Origin: Desulfobacteraceae bacterium
GTDB lineage: Bacteria; Desulfobacterota; Desulfobacteria; Desulfobacterales; SURF-7
Assembly (NCBI GenBank): GCA_003599865.1
Contig: QZKS01000056.1
Coordinates: 1-64,000, forward strand
Direction of reading: 5' to 3'
DNA length: 64,000 bases
The translations under genes and the position numbers were made by a program. Below, piece by piece: positions 26,934 to 35,026 of the stretch. Under the pieces are notes generated by a model. The model saw only the letters and a program-made list of their open reading frames with translations, did no database searches and was not told where the DNA came from. Numbering within the stretch: position 1 is the stretch's first letter; the number at the start of each line of letters is the position of its first letter.

Positions 26934-27590
26934 ATGTTATGCAGATCGGATTTATGGATTGAGGCGTGCAGTGTAAAGATGTGTGTTTATCAAAGCAGGG
27001 AAGAGATTCGGCGGTTTTTTCAGCAGCAGAATATAAAATACCTGGAGCGGACACGAATCGGGTGGGAGCCTCTCCTTACCATGAGGCTGGACACCACGCC
27101 ATACTACCGTGAAAACATGGAACTGTTTCAGGAAATATCCTGCCGGTATCAGGAAGATATCGAGAAATGCAGGATGGCGCCCATATATATCAAACAGATT
27201 GATCAAAAGCTGGGTTACGGCGTTTTTGCAGCGGAAGACATACCAAAAGATGCTTTTATCGGGGAGTATACCGGTGTGGTTCAGGTTCCTGCCGTGAATG
27301 CCGGCAGAAAAATGAGGGAAGGAGGCTTTGAATCCGATTTTTCGTGGTATTATCTGGATCAGCCCGAGGGTGCGCCGGAGCTGGAGATCAATGGCAGGCT
27401 GGAAGGCAATGAAATGCGGTTTGTCAACCACAGCGACAATTTCAATGTGGATGTCGAGCACACACTTTTCCAGGGATACTGGATCATTTTTTTCAAGGCG
27501 GCAAGGGCCATTCCAAAAGATGAACAGCTGCTGATCAGTTATGGTGAACAATACTGGGGGGATCAATACAGGGAAATTCTGGACATCTGA
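26934..27590 (+). CDS. SET-domain protein (putative lysine methyltransferase)
   Basis: This 218-residue protein ends in a SET domain: KLGYGVFAAEDIPKDAFIGE then YTGVVQV, the substrate/SAM-site NEMRFVNHSDNFNVD (the RFxNHxxxxN motif) and ISYGEQYW near the C terminus, equivalent to the catalytic GEELxxDY region. The N-terminal ~90 residues are helical and charged. SET proteins methylate lysine side chains with S-adenosylmethionine; bacterial examples are scarce and their targets mostly unknown. Its place directly behind a Ser/Thr kinase and PP2C suggests a second layer of protein modification in one operon. ATG 26934 follows the PP2C stop by 2 bases; ATG 26979 is an alternative start. The frame also runs upstream within the PP2C gene to 26880. 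Confidence 0.8.
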   Translation: MLCRSDLWIEACSVKMCVYQSREEIRRFFQQQNIKYLERTRIGWEPLLTMRLDTTPYYRENMELFQEISCRYQEDIEKCRMAPIYIKQIDQKLGYGVFAAEDIPKDAFIGEYTGVVQVPAVNAGRKMREGGFESDFSWYYLDQPEGAPELEINGRLEGNEMRFVNHSDNFNVDVEHTLFQGYWIIFFKAARAIPKDEQLLISYGEQYWGDQYREILDI

Positions 27591-27618
27591 TGCAGATATC
27601 GAAATTGACTTTTTTTCC

Positions 27619-27662
27619 GATTGAGCTATCCGGGTTCCATGCGGGAGCCGGACAGCTCAATC
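27619..27662. other. 15-bp hairpin between convergent genes
   Basis: GATTGAGCTATCCGG (27619-27633) and CCGGACAGCTCAATC (27648-27662) pair with a single mismatch around a 14-base loop. It lies between the ends of the SET and Fe-S protein genes. There is no T run on the 3' side in either direction, so it is either a poor terminator or an mRNA 3'-end barrier. Confidence 0.55.
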
Positions 27663-27684
27663 AGGAGTAAAGCCACGTCATGGT

Positions 27685-28689
27685 TTACTGGGGAATAAAA
27701 TCAGCACTCCTTGCTTCGATCATGGTGATGGCTTTTTCCGGGCAGGTAATCATGCAGAGTCCGCACCCTAGGCATTTTTCAGTCAGGACCTTCATGACGG
27801 AACCATTGGATGACGCGTCTGTTTCCTCGATGGCACCGAAGTAACACCGGTCCTGACAGGTTCCGCAGCCAATGCAGCTATCCGGGTCGATGCTTGCCTG
27901 AAACCGGCTTGGGTCACAAATTTTGATCCCTTCCGAGATGATCAGCGGCAGCGCCTGACAGCAGTCACCACAGCAGTTACAGATAAAATGGCCGACATGC
28001 GCCTTGTTCATGGTCACGTGGACAAGGCCTTTTTCTTCGCATTCCCGTAAAATTTTGAATGCTTCTTCTTTTGTGATCTCACGGCCCGATCCTCTGTCGA
28101 TGGTATATTTTGCGGCATTATTGACCTGGAGACACACCTCAAGGGGCATGTCACACTTATGGGCGATGACACGGCAGGTACATTTGGTCAATGCCACCGT
28201 ATCGGCCGATTCGATAATATTGTTGACGCTGTCCACATCCAGTACCTGCTGCTTTCCCGGATCAATGGATTCCTGAACCGGTATAACCCTGGTAAATGGT
28301 TTGGGGAAAAATTGTTCCGCCAGCCGGGCAAAGGCAGGCCACTCTTCTTCCATGAACCGCTGCCACAAATCATGATACTCTCTGGATGCTTCGGACCAGA
28401 GTATGGTGGCATCGTGAAACTGAATCATGTCCCGGCACATTTTATATCCGACCTCGCCGCCTTTGAATGACTTAAAGGCAAGCCCTTTTTGATAGAGTGT
28501 TTTGCAAAGGGTCGCAACCCGTTCAACCGGCTGATTGGTTTTTGCCGCCAGTTGCGCGGGTGTTCCGGGCATGGCCATGAGAAGTTCGGCCTCCTCCTGA
28601 TCCGCGATCATTTCAAACAGTTTGGGGACGATTTTCGATCCGGTCAGCATGATCTTGTCGGTCATTTTTTCATAGATACTTTTGCTCAT
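27685..28689 (-). CDS. Multi-cluster 4Fe-4S protein
   Basis: This 334-residue protein has an N-terminal winged-helix-like region (LMAMPGTPAQLAAKTNQPVE resembles a small HTH) and a Cys-rich second half. A first Cys group is TKCTCRVIAHKCDMPLEVCLQ, then CNCCGDCC, then two standard ferredoxin motifs CIGCGTCQDRC and CLGCGLCMITC, each with a following CP or CYFGAI. This architecture recurs in sulfate reducers and other anaerobes; the redox partner is not known. AAGGAG precedes ATG 28689. The gene diverges from the Cys-rich miniprotein gene at 28877. Confidence 0.85.
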   Translation of the reverse strand: MSKSIYEKMTDKIMLTGSKIVPKLFEMIADQEEAELLMAMPGTPAQLAAKTNQPVERVATLCKTLYQKGLAFKSFKGGEVGYKMCRDMIQFHDATILWSEASREYHDLWQRFMEEEWPAFARLAEQFFPKPFTRVIPVQESIDPGKQQVLDVDSVNNIIESADTVALTKCTCRVIAHKCDMPLEVCLQVNNAAKYTIDRGSGREITKEEAFKILRECEEKGLVHVTMNKAHVGHFICNCCGDCCQALPLIISEGIKICDPSRFQASIDPDSCIGCGTCQDRCYFGAIEETDASSNGSVMKVLTEKCLGCGLCMITCPEKAITMIEARSADFIPQ

Positions 28690-28876
28690 TTCACGCTCCT
28701 TGCCGTATTGAATTTTGTGTATCCAGCTACACGCTTATCATCTTGATATTGTTAAGGTTGGACCATACGATATCTTGGTTTTTTATACAAGTGTTTAAAC
28801 AAAATATCCGGCACAAACTCGTCATTGACTTTATCAAAATTGCATAATAGAAGGATGATGCAAGGAGTGTAATTTT

Positions 28877-29059
28877 ATGAAACACAATAAGATGACGGTA
28901 AAAATGGCTGAATTCTGTAAGAAGTCATGCCCGGTCTGCACCAGAGGCAGAGAAAAAGGAAAGGGCATTTTGTACCAGATGGTGAGACTGGAGGAAGATC
29001 TGTGTCCGGCATGCAGATCCTATCGTAAAGTATATGGAAAGTATGCCCATGAAAAATAG
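28877..29059 (+). CDS. Small Cys-rich (CPxC x2) protein
   Basis: This 60-residue basic protein has two CPxC knuckles, SCPVCTRGREKGKG and LCPACRSY, spaced like a small zinc ribbon or rubredoxin-like knuckle. A good AAGGAG site lies 9 bases before ATG 28877, which supports real translation despite the size. It may bind Zn or Fe and act as a nucleic-acid or protein adaptor. It precedes the MinD-like gene by 72 bases in the same direction. I recognise no family. Confidence 0.65.
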   Translation: MKHNKMTVKMAEFCKKSCPVCTRGREKGKGILYQMVRLEEDLCPACRSYRKVYGKYAHEK

Positions 29060-29131
29060 TGATGCGCATGTGGGTATCCAGCCTGGTATGATTGAAATTA
29101 ACCTGATGATTATATAACGGAGTGTTTTGTC

Positions 29132-30055
29132 ATGTCTTGCATTTATCCCATTGGAGGAGGCAAGGGGGGTATTGGAAAAAGTTTTATCGCAGCCAATCTG
29201 GGCGCCCTGCTCGCCAGGCAGGGAAACCGGGTCGTACTGGTTGACCTGGACCTTGGCGGAGCAAACCTTCACACCTTTACCGGGATTAGCAATATACCCG
29301 TCGGGATAGAATCCTTTTTAAATAAAAGTGCCAGAAACCTGGAGGATGTGGCTGTTCCCACGAATATCGATCATCTTTCCATTATCAGTTCCGTGAACTG
29401 TTCCATGGAAATCACGAATCTTTACGCTGCCCAGAAAATAAAAATTATCAATGCGCTGGCAAAGCTTCCCTATGATTATATCCTGCTGGATCTCGGGGCA
29501 GGGACGAATTATAATACACTTGATTTTTTCCTGTCTTCCTATGAAGGGATCATCACGCTGACTCCGGAGCCCACCTCGGTTGAAAATGCGTTTAAATTCA
29601 TCAAGGCCTTGTATTTCAGGAAAGTGAAGCAGATCCTCGGCCAGAATGATTTTTCTTTTTATTCGAAACAGGTTGAAATGAATTCAAATGCCCTTGAGGT
29701 GACATCACAGGTGATCGATTCCGTACTGGAGCGTGATCCGGCAAAGGGAGAACGGCTGCTTCAGGAGCTTCGAAAGTTCAAGTTTAAATTCATCATCAAC
29801 CAGTTCCGAAAAACAGTCGGCGCCAAGCTGGGAGAAAAAATCGAAAAGGTCTGTAATAAACATTTTTATTCCGAATTTACCTTTCTGGGTAATGTCTGCT
29901 ACGATGAACGGGTTCATGACTCCATCTATTCAAGAACCATCTTTGTCAACAAATACTCATATACCGTCAGTGCGATTGATTTAAGCCATATTGTCAAAAA
30001 TTTGCAGGGGAATATGGAGACCGCTGCACTGCGAACCATAGGGCACTATGAGTGA
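29132..30055 (+). CDS. MinD/ParA-type (FlhG-like) ATPase
   Basis: This 307-residue P-loop ATPase has the deviant Walker A GGGKGGIGKSFIAANLGALL (residues ~8-27), the switch VVLVDLDLGGANLHT and the Walker B-like YDYILLDLGAG. EGIITLTPEPTSVENAFKF is the usual loop of the FlhG/MinD group. These proteins position flagella, septa or other structures by ATP-driven membrane or nucleoid association. No flagellar genes are near, so the cargo is unknown. Its stop overlaps the start of the next gene by 8 bases, so the J-like/HTH protein is probably its partner or regulator. Confidence 0.88.
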   Translation: MSCIYPIGGGKGGIGKSFIAANLGALLARQGNRVVLVDLDLGGANLHTFTGISNIPVGIESFLNKSARNLEDVAVPTNIDHLSIISSVNCSMEITNLYAAQKIKIINALAKLPYDYILLDLGAGTNYNTLDFFLSSYEGIITLTPEPTSVENAFKFIKALYFRKVKQILGQNDFSFYSKQVEMNSNALEVTSQVIDSVLERDPAKGERLLQELRKFKFKFIINQFRKTVGAKLGEKIEKVCNKHFYSEFTFLGNVCYDERVHDSIYSRTIFVNKYSYTVSAIDLSHIVKNLQGNMETAALRTIGHYE

Positions 30056-30698
30056 TAATAAGAAAATGAATTATTACGAGATTCTGGAAATTCCGGTGAA
30101 CGCATCTTTTTTTGAAATCCGGCATGCCTACAAGGAAGCTCTTTCCGTATATGGGGAAGACTCTTTGAGCACCTATTCCCTGTTTTCCGAAGGGGAGAGG
30201 GAAAATCTGCTCCGGAAAATTGAGGAAGCATTTCATACCTTGGTTGATGAGAAAAAACGATCCGAATACAATCATCATCTGGTTGAAAACGGAGTGATTG
30301 ATCCAACGGAATTGTCCCGGGAGGAAAAGCAGAAATCCATACCGATTTTTCTGGCGCACAATTCGATCGATAAAAACATGTTTTTTAAAAAAGTGAAGAA
30401 AAAGGTCGAGGAGAGCAGTATCCGGGAGCTTACCCGGGAGATTATGGAAACAGCCCTGATCTCGGGTCAGGACCTGAAACGGCTGAGACAGGCAATTGGA
30501 ATCGAACTGGATGATATCTTTGAGGTCGCCAGAATCAGCATATCGATTTTGAAGGCCATTGAAAACAATGAATTTCAAAATCTACCATCCCTGATTTATC
30601 TTCGAAATTTTTTAAAGTCCTATGCGGAAATCCTTCATCTTGATCCGGAAAAAGTAGCGGACAGCTATATCATTAACATTTCTCTTCTGCAAAAGTAG
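30048..30698 (+). CDS. J-domain-like protein fused to a RodZ-type HTH
   Basis: This 216-residue protein starts like a J domain (MNYYEILEIPVNASFFEIRH, then AYKEALSVYGEDSLSTY and IEEAFHTLVDEKKRSEYN), but the HPD tripeptide needed to stimulate Hsp70 is replaced by YGED, so classical co-chaperone activity is unlikely. The C-terminal ~75 residues (SGQDLKRLRQAIGIELDDIF, then ISILKAIENNEFQNLPS and LIYLRNFLKSYA) match the HTH of RodZ/YfgA cytoplasmic domains. There is no membrane segment. It overlaps the MinD-like gene by 8 bases, which points to a polar-organising or scaffold function with the ATPase. Confidence 0.75.
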   Translation: MSDNKKMNYYEILEIPVNASFFEIRHAYKEALSVYGEDSLSTYSLFSEGERENLLRKIEEAFHTLVDEKKRSEYNHHLVENGVIDPTELSREEKQKSIPIFLAHNSIDKNMFFKKVKKKVEESSIRELTREIMETALISGQDLKRLRQAIGIELDDIFEVARISISILKAIENNEFQNLPSLIYLRNFLKSYAEILHLDPEKVADSYIINISLLQK

Positions 30699-30710
30699 AA
30701 ATGGGCCGTG

Positions 30711-31166
30711 ATGAACAGAAAAAGAAAAACCATTGTTTGTTGTTATCTGCTGTTGTTCATGGGTTTATGGATCGGGTGCGCCCATGGCCCCGCAAGACAC
30801 CACACCCTCGGGTATTACCGATATGCAACATCTGAATTTACAAAACGATCTTCTTTTTTGGTCAAACCGGTTGCACTGACAGCAGGGCTTGCAACAGACA
30901 TGGTGCTGATGGTTGTGGATACAGCGGTGACACCGATTGCGGCATTCTTCGTTCCCGGTGAGCTCATTGCGGTCAGTTCGAATGAAGAAACCACCGGCCT
31001 GGCAAATCTTGTGATTCCCACATACCCGGTAACGCTGGCCAATATCGGTGCATTGGGAATGGGATCGGGAACCAAAGAAGAGTATGAATCGATCTTCGGC
31101 TATGAATCCTCATTGTTCCACGACACACTCCCGGACAACCCTCCTGAAAAACGGGATTCCCCATAA
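30711..31166 (+). CDS. Small lipoprotein of unknown function
   Basis: This ~151-residue protein has a signal peptide with the lipobox LWIGC near residue 23 (LLLFMGLWIGCAHGPARHH) and a mostly hydrophobic middle (ALTAGLATDMVLMVVDTAVT). The stretch VTPIAAFFVPGELIA resembles short lipoproteins of unknown function from proteobacteria. It starts 13 bases after the J-like/HTH gene, so it may be the third gene of that operon. A GTG at 30708 is an alternative start. No domain name can be given. Confidence 0.65.
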   Translation: MNRKRKTIVCCYLLLFMGLWIGCAHGPARHHTLGYYRYATSEFTKRSSFLVKPVALTAGLATDMVLMVVDTAVTPIAAFFVPGELIAVSSNEETTGLANLVIPTYPVTLANIGALGMGSGTKEEYESIFGYESSLFHDTLPDNPPEKRDSP

Positions 31167-31493
31167 GTTGAAACCGGACCTTGCACCGGTAATCCGATTG
31201 ATTTTTTTTTTTCGATATTGCCGCTTTTTTCCGGTTATGGGTTCAGGCTTTCAGAAAAAAGCGAGATCATTTTCAGGGCGAGGCCTTACAGTCTGTAAAA
31301 ATTATTGACAGTGTTTTTCGCATCCTCTCGAATACCATAAAGTTATCCTGCTGATATAACAATTGATTCAGGATGGCCCTCTCTTGGCACCGGTATTGCT
31401 TTTTCCACAAATAAACTTGTCTTTTTCCCCAAAAGACAAATGGGATCGGAAACGAAATAAACATGGGGAACGGATTCTCTGCAGGAGGCGGTT
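31167..31493. other. Intergenic region carrying a sigma-54 promoter
   Basis: No gene is seen in these 327 bases. A T-rich run follows a weak 5-bp stem near 31172-31210 and may end the lipoprotein transcript. The sigma-54 promoter at 31385-31400 serves the next gene. Confidence 0.55.
31385..31400 (+). promoter_or_regulatory. Sigma-54 (RpoN) promoter
   Basis: TGGCACCGGTATTGCT matches the -24/-12 consensus TGGCAC-N5-TTGCW in every defined position. It lies ~94 bases before ATG 31494 of the CBM48 gene, so transcription of that gene probably needs an enhancer-binding activator. Confidence 0.75.
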
Positions 31494-31784
31494 ATGACCA
31501 CCAAAATCAGCAAACAGGTTATCAAACGGAAAAAAATTGTTTTCAGATTTGAATCACCCGATGCCGAAAGTGTATCTCTGGTCGGCAGTTTCAACAACTG
31601 GGACAAAACCAGACATCCCATGATTAAGAATGGCAATGGGGTATGGTCCAAAACCGTAACGCTGAACCAGGGGACCTACCAGTATAAATTCCTTGCAGGG
31701 GACAAATGGCTGCAGGATCCGGAAAATGAAAACGTGGTTTCCAATGAATTTGGAACCCAGAATAATATCATTGATGTGAAATGA
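31494..31784 (+). CDS. CBM48 glycogen-binding-domain protein
   Basis: This 96-residue protein is a lone CBM48/AMPK-beta-type domain: KIVFRFESPDAESVSLVGSF, NNWDKTRHPM, then NGNGVWSKTVTLNQGTYQYK and FLAGDKWLQDPENE. The Trp residues of FNNWD and GDKWLQD are those that normally contact glucan. There is no signal peptide, so it acts in the cytoplasm, perhaps as an adaptor that recruits a partner to glycogen. GGAGG precedes the ATG. It sits alone behind a sigma-54 promoter, which is unusual for a carbohydrate-binding adaptor. Confidence 0.88.
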   Translation: MTTKISKQVIKRKKIVFRFESPDAESVSLVGSFNNWDKTRHPMIKNGNGVWSKTVTLNQGTYQYKFLAGDKWLQDPENENVVSNEFGTQNNIIDVK

Positions 31785-31852
31785 CCGGCTTTCATCTCAA
31801 TGCAGGCTTCTGAAAAAATCTAAAAATCCGTAAGATAAGGAGTGCGTTTATC

Positions 31853-32146
31853 ATGGCATCCAACTTCAGGGTATTTACGCATCGAAATGGAGAGAATGTA
31901 CATATTAAACTCAGCGGCGGGTTTGACGGCGCATCCGCCAATGAACTGCTGTATATTTTAAGCCGCTATACCGGAAATACAGAGAAGATCTTTATCCATA
32001 CAGACGGTCTTTCCTATGTCCACTCATTTGGAAGAGATGTTTTTCAATCAAAATGCCGCCTGCAGAAAGATCTGATTCCACATCTGGTTTTTACCGGACA
32101 AGCCGGAAGCGAAATGGTTTTATTGGGAAGTCGATATATCCCCTGA
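31853..32146 (+). CDS. Small STAS-like protein
   Basis: This 97-residue protein alternates strands and helices in the order of STAS/anti-sigma-antagonist domains: FRVFTHRNGENVHIKLSGGF, then GASANELLYILSRY and KIFIHTDGLSYVHSFGRDVF. The residue expected to be phosphorylated in classical antagonists (a Ser before the helix) is not obvious: the segment reads LSYVHSFGRD. TAAGGAG precedes ATG 31853. The assignment is fold-level only. It may share a transcript with the CBM48 gene 68 bases upstream. Confidence 0.6.
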   Translation: MASNFRVFTHRNGENVHIKLSGGFDGASANELLYILSRYTGNTEKIFIHTDGLSYVHSFGRDVFQSKCRLQKDLIPHLVFTGQAGSEMVLLGSRYIP

Positions 32147-32258
32147 ACATCAGAAGGCAAAGCACAAGAGACAACAAAACAACCGAAGCCAGGTTTGGGG
32201 ACCCGGCTTTGGTTGTCGGACAGGATTGGTTGTTCACAAGGGGGCGGCTGCAGCGCAT

Positions 32259-32483
32259 CTACCAGTTCACTAATTCCGCATCATATTTTATGGAAAGCGT
32301 AATTCTGGCGCGATAGGCAACCACTTTTCCGTTTTCAATTTTCATATCCAGTTTGGTTACTTCCGCGACTCTCATGTTGATCAGTGTGTTGCTTGCCGTT
32401 TCCACTGCATTGGCAGCCGCTTCTTCCCATGAATTTTTGCTTGTTCCGACTAGCTCGATGATTTTATAAACGCTATCGCCCAT
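32259..32483 (-). CDS. Dodecin
   Basis: This 74-residue protein is a dodecin, the small flavin-storing protein that assembles into hollow dodecamers. The family pattern is complete: VYKIIELVGTSKNSWEEAA, ANAVETASNTLINMRVAEV and KLDMKIENGKVVAYRARITL, with the Trp that stacks on flavin in NSWEEA. It sequesters FMN/FAD or lumichrome and buffers free flavin, plausible in a cell with as many flavoenzymes (AprA, QmoA, QmoB) as this one. A GAGGGGG site precedes the ATG. It is transcribed alone. Confidence 0.95.
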   Translation of the reverse strand: MGDSVYKIIELVGTSKNSWEEAAANAVETASNTLINMRVAEVTKLDMKIENGKVVAYRARITLSIKYDAELVNW

Positions 32484-32789
32484 TCTTCCCCCTCATATCC
32501 ATTTGATAATACCTTTCCGGCTGATTCATACCATTGATCCGAATCATCCGCTTATGTAACCGACTGTTGAAGAGAATTATCGGATATACGGATTTTTGTA
32601 AATAAAAAAATAATCCCGATAGGCCGGTCTGTTACCGGGCATGATGCATCCTCGCATTTTTCCATTTGTCATACTCCCATGAAACATGGAAATCAGCGAA
32701 AAAAAGCCCGCTCCTTTACAAGAAGCGGGCTTTTTCCGTTCAGTCAGATTGTGTGAACCAACTATACAGCCGAAAATCGTTGTTGGCTG
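32484..32789. other. Intergenic region between dodecin and sat
   Basis: These ~306 bases contain the sat terminator at 32701-32735 and presumably the dodecin promoter nearer 32500-32600. No gene is seen. Confidence 0.5.
32701..32735 (-). terminator. Intrinsic terminator of sat
   Basis: AAAAAGCCCGCT and AGCGGGCTTTTT form a 12-bp stem. Read on the minus strand it is followed by a run of seven T, directly downstream of sat. It can also stop plus-strand transcription. Confidence 0.9.
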
Positions 32790-33974
32790 TTATTTTGAAG
32801 ATTCGTAGTATTTGATCAGAATTTCTGCAACTTCCGGCCGGGAGAATTCTTTCGGCGGTTTAATTCCCTGGCCGAGCATTTCACGAACTTTGGTACCGGA
32901 AAGAAGGACAAAGTCTTCTTTGGTGTGGTCGGTTACCCGGTTCATCATGACAACCTTACCCAGTTTCTTGGAGTAAGCGGTATGATCTGCCCGGTAAATA
33001 TCAATCAGAAGATCCTTTTTGGAAATGTTGTCAAAAATGGTTTGCGCGTCAAAAGGACCATAATAGTCGCCGACGCCGGCATGGTCGCGGCCCACGATCA
33101 GGTGAGTACAACCGGCATTCTGACGGAAAACAGCGTGAAGAACGGCTTCTTTCGGACCGGCATACAGCATGTCGAATCCATATCCGGTTACCATGACGGT
33201 ATTGGGTTCAAAATAGACATCAACCATTTTGCGGATACAAGCATCACGGACATCGGCCGGAATATCGCCTTTTTTCAGCTTTCCAAGCAGCATGTGAATC
33301 AGAATACCATCTAATTTTAAGTCAGTATAGGCCATGCGGCAGAGTTCTTCATGGGCCAGGTGCATCGGGTTACGGGTCTGGAAGGCAACCACTTTTTCCC
33401 AGCCGCGTTTTTTCATTTCTTCACGGATCTGTACAGCGGTTTTGAAGGTGCCGGCAAATTCTTTGTCAAAATAGGAATAGTTCAGAACCTGGATCGGACC
33501 GGAGATGACGGTTTTGCCTACGGTATTGAAGGTTTTTACGCCTACATGCTCCATGTCATCCGTTCCATATACGGATTTTGTAATGGTTTTCATCTGGTCA
33601 TCGGTAAAGGTTTCGATGGCCTTAACGTCCTGAATGGCGATCACCGGATTACCGGCAACATTTGGATCTTTCAGGGCGATTCTTTTGGCGCCTTTGATTG
33701 CGGATGCATCTTCGACCATATTCAAAACCGGCGTCGGCCAGAACAGGCCGCTGGTGGTTTTCATGTTTTTTGCAACGCTCATGGCGTCGGCAACATTCAT
33801 ATAACCGGTAAGGGGGTTGAAATAGCCACCGCCCAGCATGACGGCATTTCCTGCGGCTGCTGAACTGATTAGAATTGATGGAAGGCCGGCCGCCTCTTTG
33901 ATCAGGGCAGCACGTTTGGCGTCATCCGCTACATACAGCGGATTTAATTTGTCGGAACCATGGGGTTTAATCAT
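32790..33974 (-). CDS. sat: Sulfate adenylyltransferase (dissimilatory ATP sulfurylase)
   Basis: This 394-residue enzyme activates sulfate with ATP to APS, the first step of sulfate respiration. Signature stretches are VVAFQTRNPMHLAHEELCR, with the QTRNP and HxxH elements of the nucleotide site, and HLIVGRDHAGVGDYYGPFDA. There is no APS-kinase domain, as expected of the homo-oligomeric dissimilatory form. AAGGAGAAA lies 6 bases before ATG 33974. It is transcribed alone in the same direction as aprBA-qmoABC but separated from qmoC by four opposite-strand genes. A -35/-10 pair and a ~185-base leader lie upstream. Confidence 0.97.
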   Translation of the reverse strand: MIKPHGSDKLNPLYVADDAKRAALIKEAAGLPSILISSAAAGNAVMLGGGYFNPLTGYMNVADAMSVAKNMKTTSGLFWPTPVLNMVEDASAIKGAKRIALKDPNVAGNPVIAIQDVKAIETFTDDQMKTITKSVYGTDDMEHVGVKTFNTVGKTVISGPIQVLNYSYFDKEFAGTFKTAVQIREEMKKRGWEKVVAFQTRNPMHLAHEELCRMAYTDLKLDGILIHMLLGKLKKGDIPADVRDACIRKMVDVYFEPNTVMVTGYGFDMLYAGPKEAVLHAVFRQNAGCTHLIVGRDHAGVGDYYGPFDAQTIFDNISKKDLLIDIYRADHTAYSKKLGKVVMMNRVTDHTKEDFVLLSGTKVREMLGQGIKPPKEFSRPEVAEILIKYYESSK

Positions 33975-34166
33975 AATTTTCTCCTTTTGTGCATTTCTTT
34001 TGAAACGTTCTTTTCTTTAGTCTTTTAAAGGGAACTCCCTTCCCAAATATCATCTCATGGATAACTTCATCCTGCCCGGGAATTGGCATAGCAACGGTTT
34101 CTGCTGCGGGGCAAATCAATGTCACAACGCAAACAGAGCCAAGATACGCTTTACTTAAAAGAGTGA

Positions 34167-34195
34167 TTAATATCAATTGTTTTTTTTAATGTCAA
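34167..34195 (-). promoter_or_regulatory. Probable sat promoter
   Basis: On the minus strand TTGACA (34195-34190) and TATTAA (34172-34167) are 17 bases apart, a close sigma-70 match. The start site would be near 34160, giving a leader of ~185 bases. Confidence 0.55.
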
Positions 34196-34287
34196 GATGA
34201 TATTGAAGATTATACCGGGTGTTTTTTGATGCCTGATTTTTGACAGGAAACCAATGGGCGGGAACGGTTTTCGATTGTATATTCGGT

Positions 34288-34317
34288 TTGACCCGTTATT
34301 ATTTTTGCTGGTATAGT
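34288..34317 (+). promoter_or_regulatory. Probable promoter of the GAF-kinase-Usp-MscS cassette
   Basis: TTGACC (34288-34293) and TATAGT (34312-34317) are 18 bases apart. The predicted start is near 34324, about 140 bases before ATG 34463. Confidence 0.5.
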
Positions 34318-34462
34318 CGTTACGGGAAAACACTCTCCCGAAGCGACATCTGTATATCAAATTCCGGAATTATTTTATTTTTAGAGGTGTGTAAATGGAT
34401 TGTATGTAGAAGCGTGTTATGAAGTGGAATGAAAACAGGAATTCAGGAAGGAGATTGACTTC

Positions 34463-35023
34463 ATGCAACAAGCAGAGAGAAAGTTCCATCTGAAGGAATT
34501 CAAATCCATCAGCCATGCCATTTCAACTTACGAAGATCTGGATCTGCTGATTAAACATCTTGCAGAAGGAACCACAAGAGCCTTTAACGCCAAAGGTTGC
34601 TGCATCATGCTCCTGGATGAGAGGGAGAAGCAGCTTTTTACGGTAAGCAGCTATGGAATCAGTGATGAATATCTTCAAAAAGGCCCTTTGTTTGTGGATG
34701 ATCAATACTCGGCGATGGTTACCGGAAAACCGGTTTTTATTCCGGATATGCAGAAAGAAAAGAATATCCAGTATCCTGACGCTGCCAAGGCCGAAGGGAT
34801 TGTTTCCATGCTGTCCGTACCCATAAAATTCCGGAATGTCATATTGGGTGTTATTCGGATATATATGGGAGAATCCAGAAACATACATGAAGAGGATATC
34901 GATTCTCTGCGCGTTATCGGGGTTAACCTAGGGCTGGTGATTGAGATTAACGGTCTCAACAATTTTCTGGAAAAGGTCAAGATTGCCATGGAATCTCTTC
35001 CACTGCGAATGACTCAGGAGTAA
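34463..35023 (+). CDS. GAF-domain protein
   Basis: This 186-residue protein is essentially one GAF domain: LDLLIKHLAEGTTRAFNAKG, CCIMLLDEREKQLFTVSSYG, then GKPVFIPDMQKEKNIQYPDA and VSMLSVPIKFRNVILGVIRI. No output domain is attached, so it must signal through a partner. GAF domains bind cyclic nucleotides, haem or small molecules; the ligand is not readable. AAGGAGA precedes the ATG. The kinase-like gene starts 3 bases after its stop, strongly suggesting a functional pair. Confidence 0.85.
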   Translation: MQQAERKFHLKEFKSISHAISTYEDLDLLIKHLAEGTTRAFNAKGCCIMLLDEREKQLFTVSSYGISDEYLQKGPLFVDDQYSAMVTGKPVFIPDMQKEKNIQYPDAAKAEGIVSMLSVPIKFRNVILGVIRIYMGESRNIHEEDIDSLRVIGVNLGLVIEINGLNNFLEKVKIAMESLPLRMTQE

Positions 35024-35026
35024 TGG

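Larger units (their letters stand above)
33975..34462. other. Divergent promoter region between sat and the GAF cassette
   Basis: These ~488 bases hold opposing promoters: minus strand at 34167-34195 for sat, plus strand at 34288-34317 for the GAF gene. No gene is seen. The two promoters are back to back, about 90 bases apart, so one regulator could control both. Confidence 0.6.
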
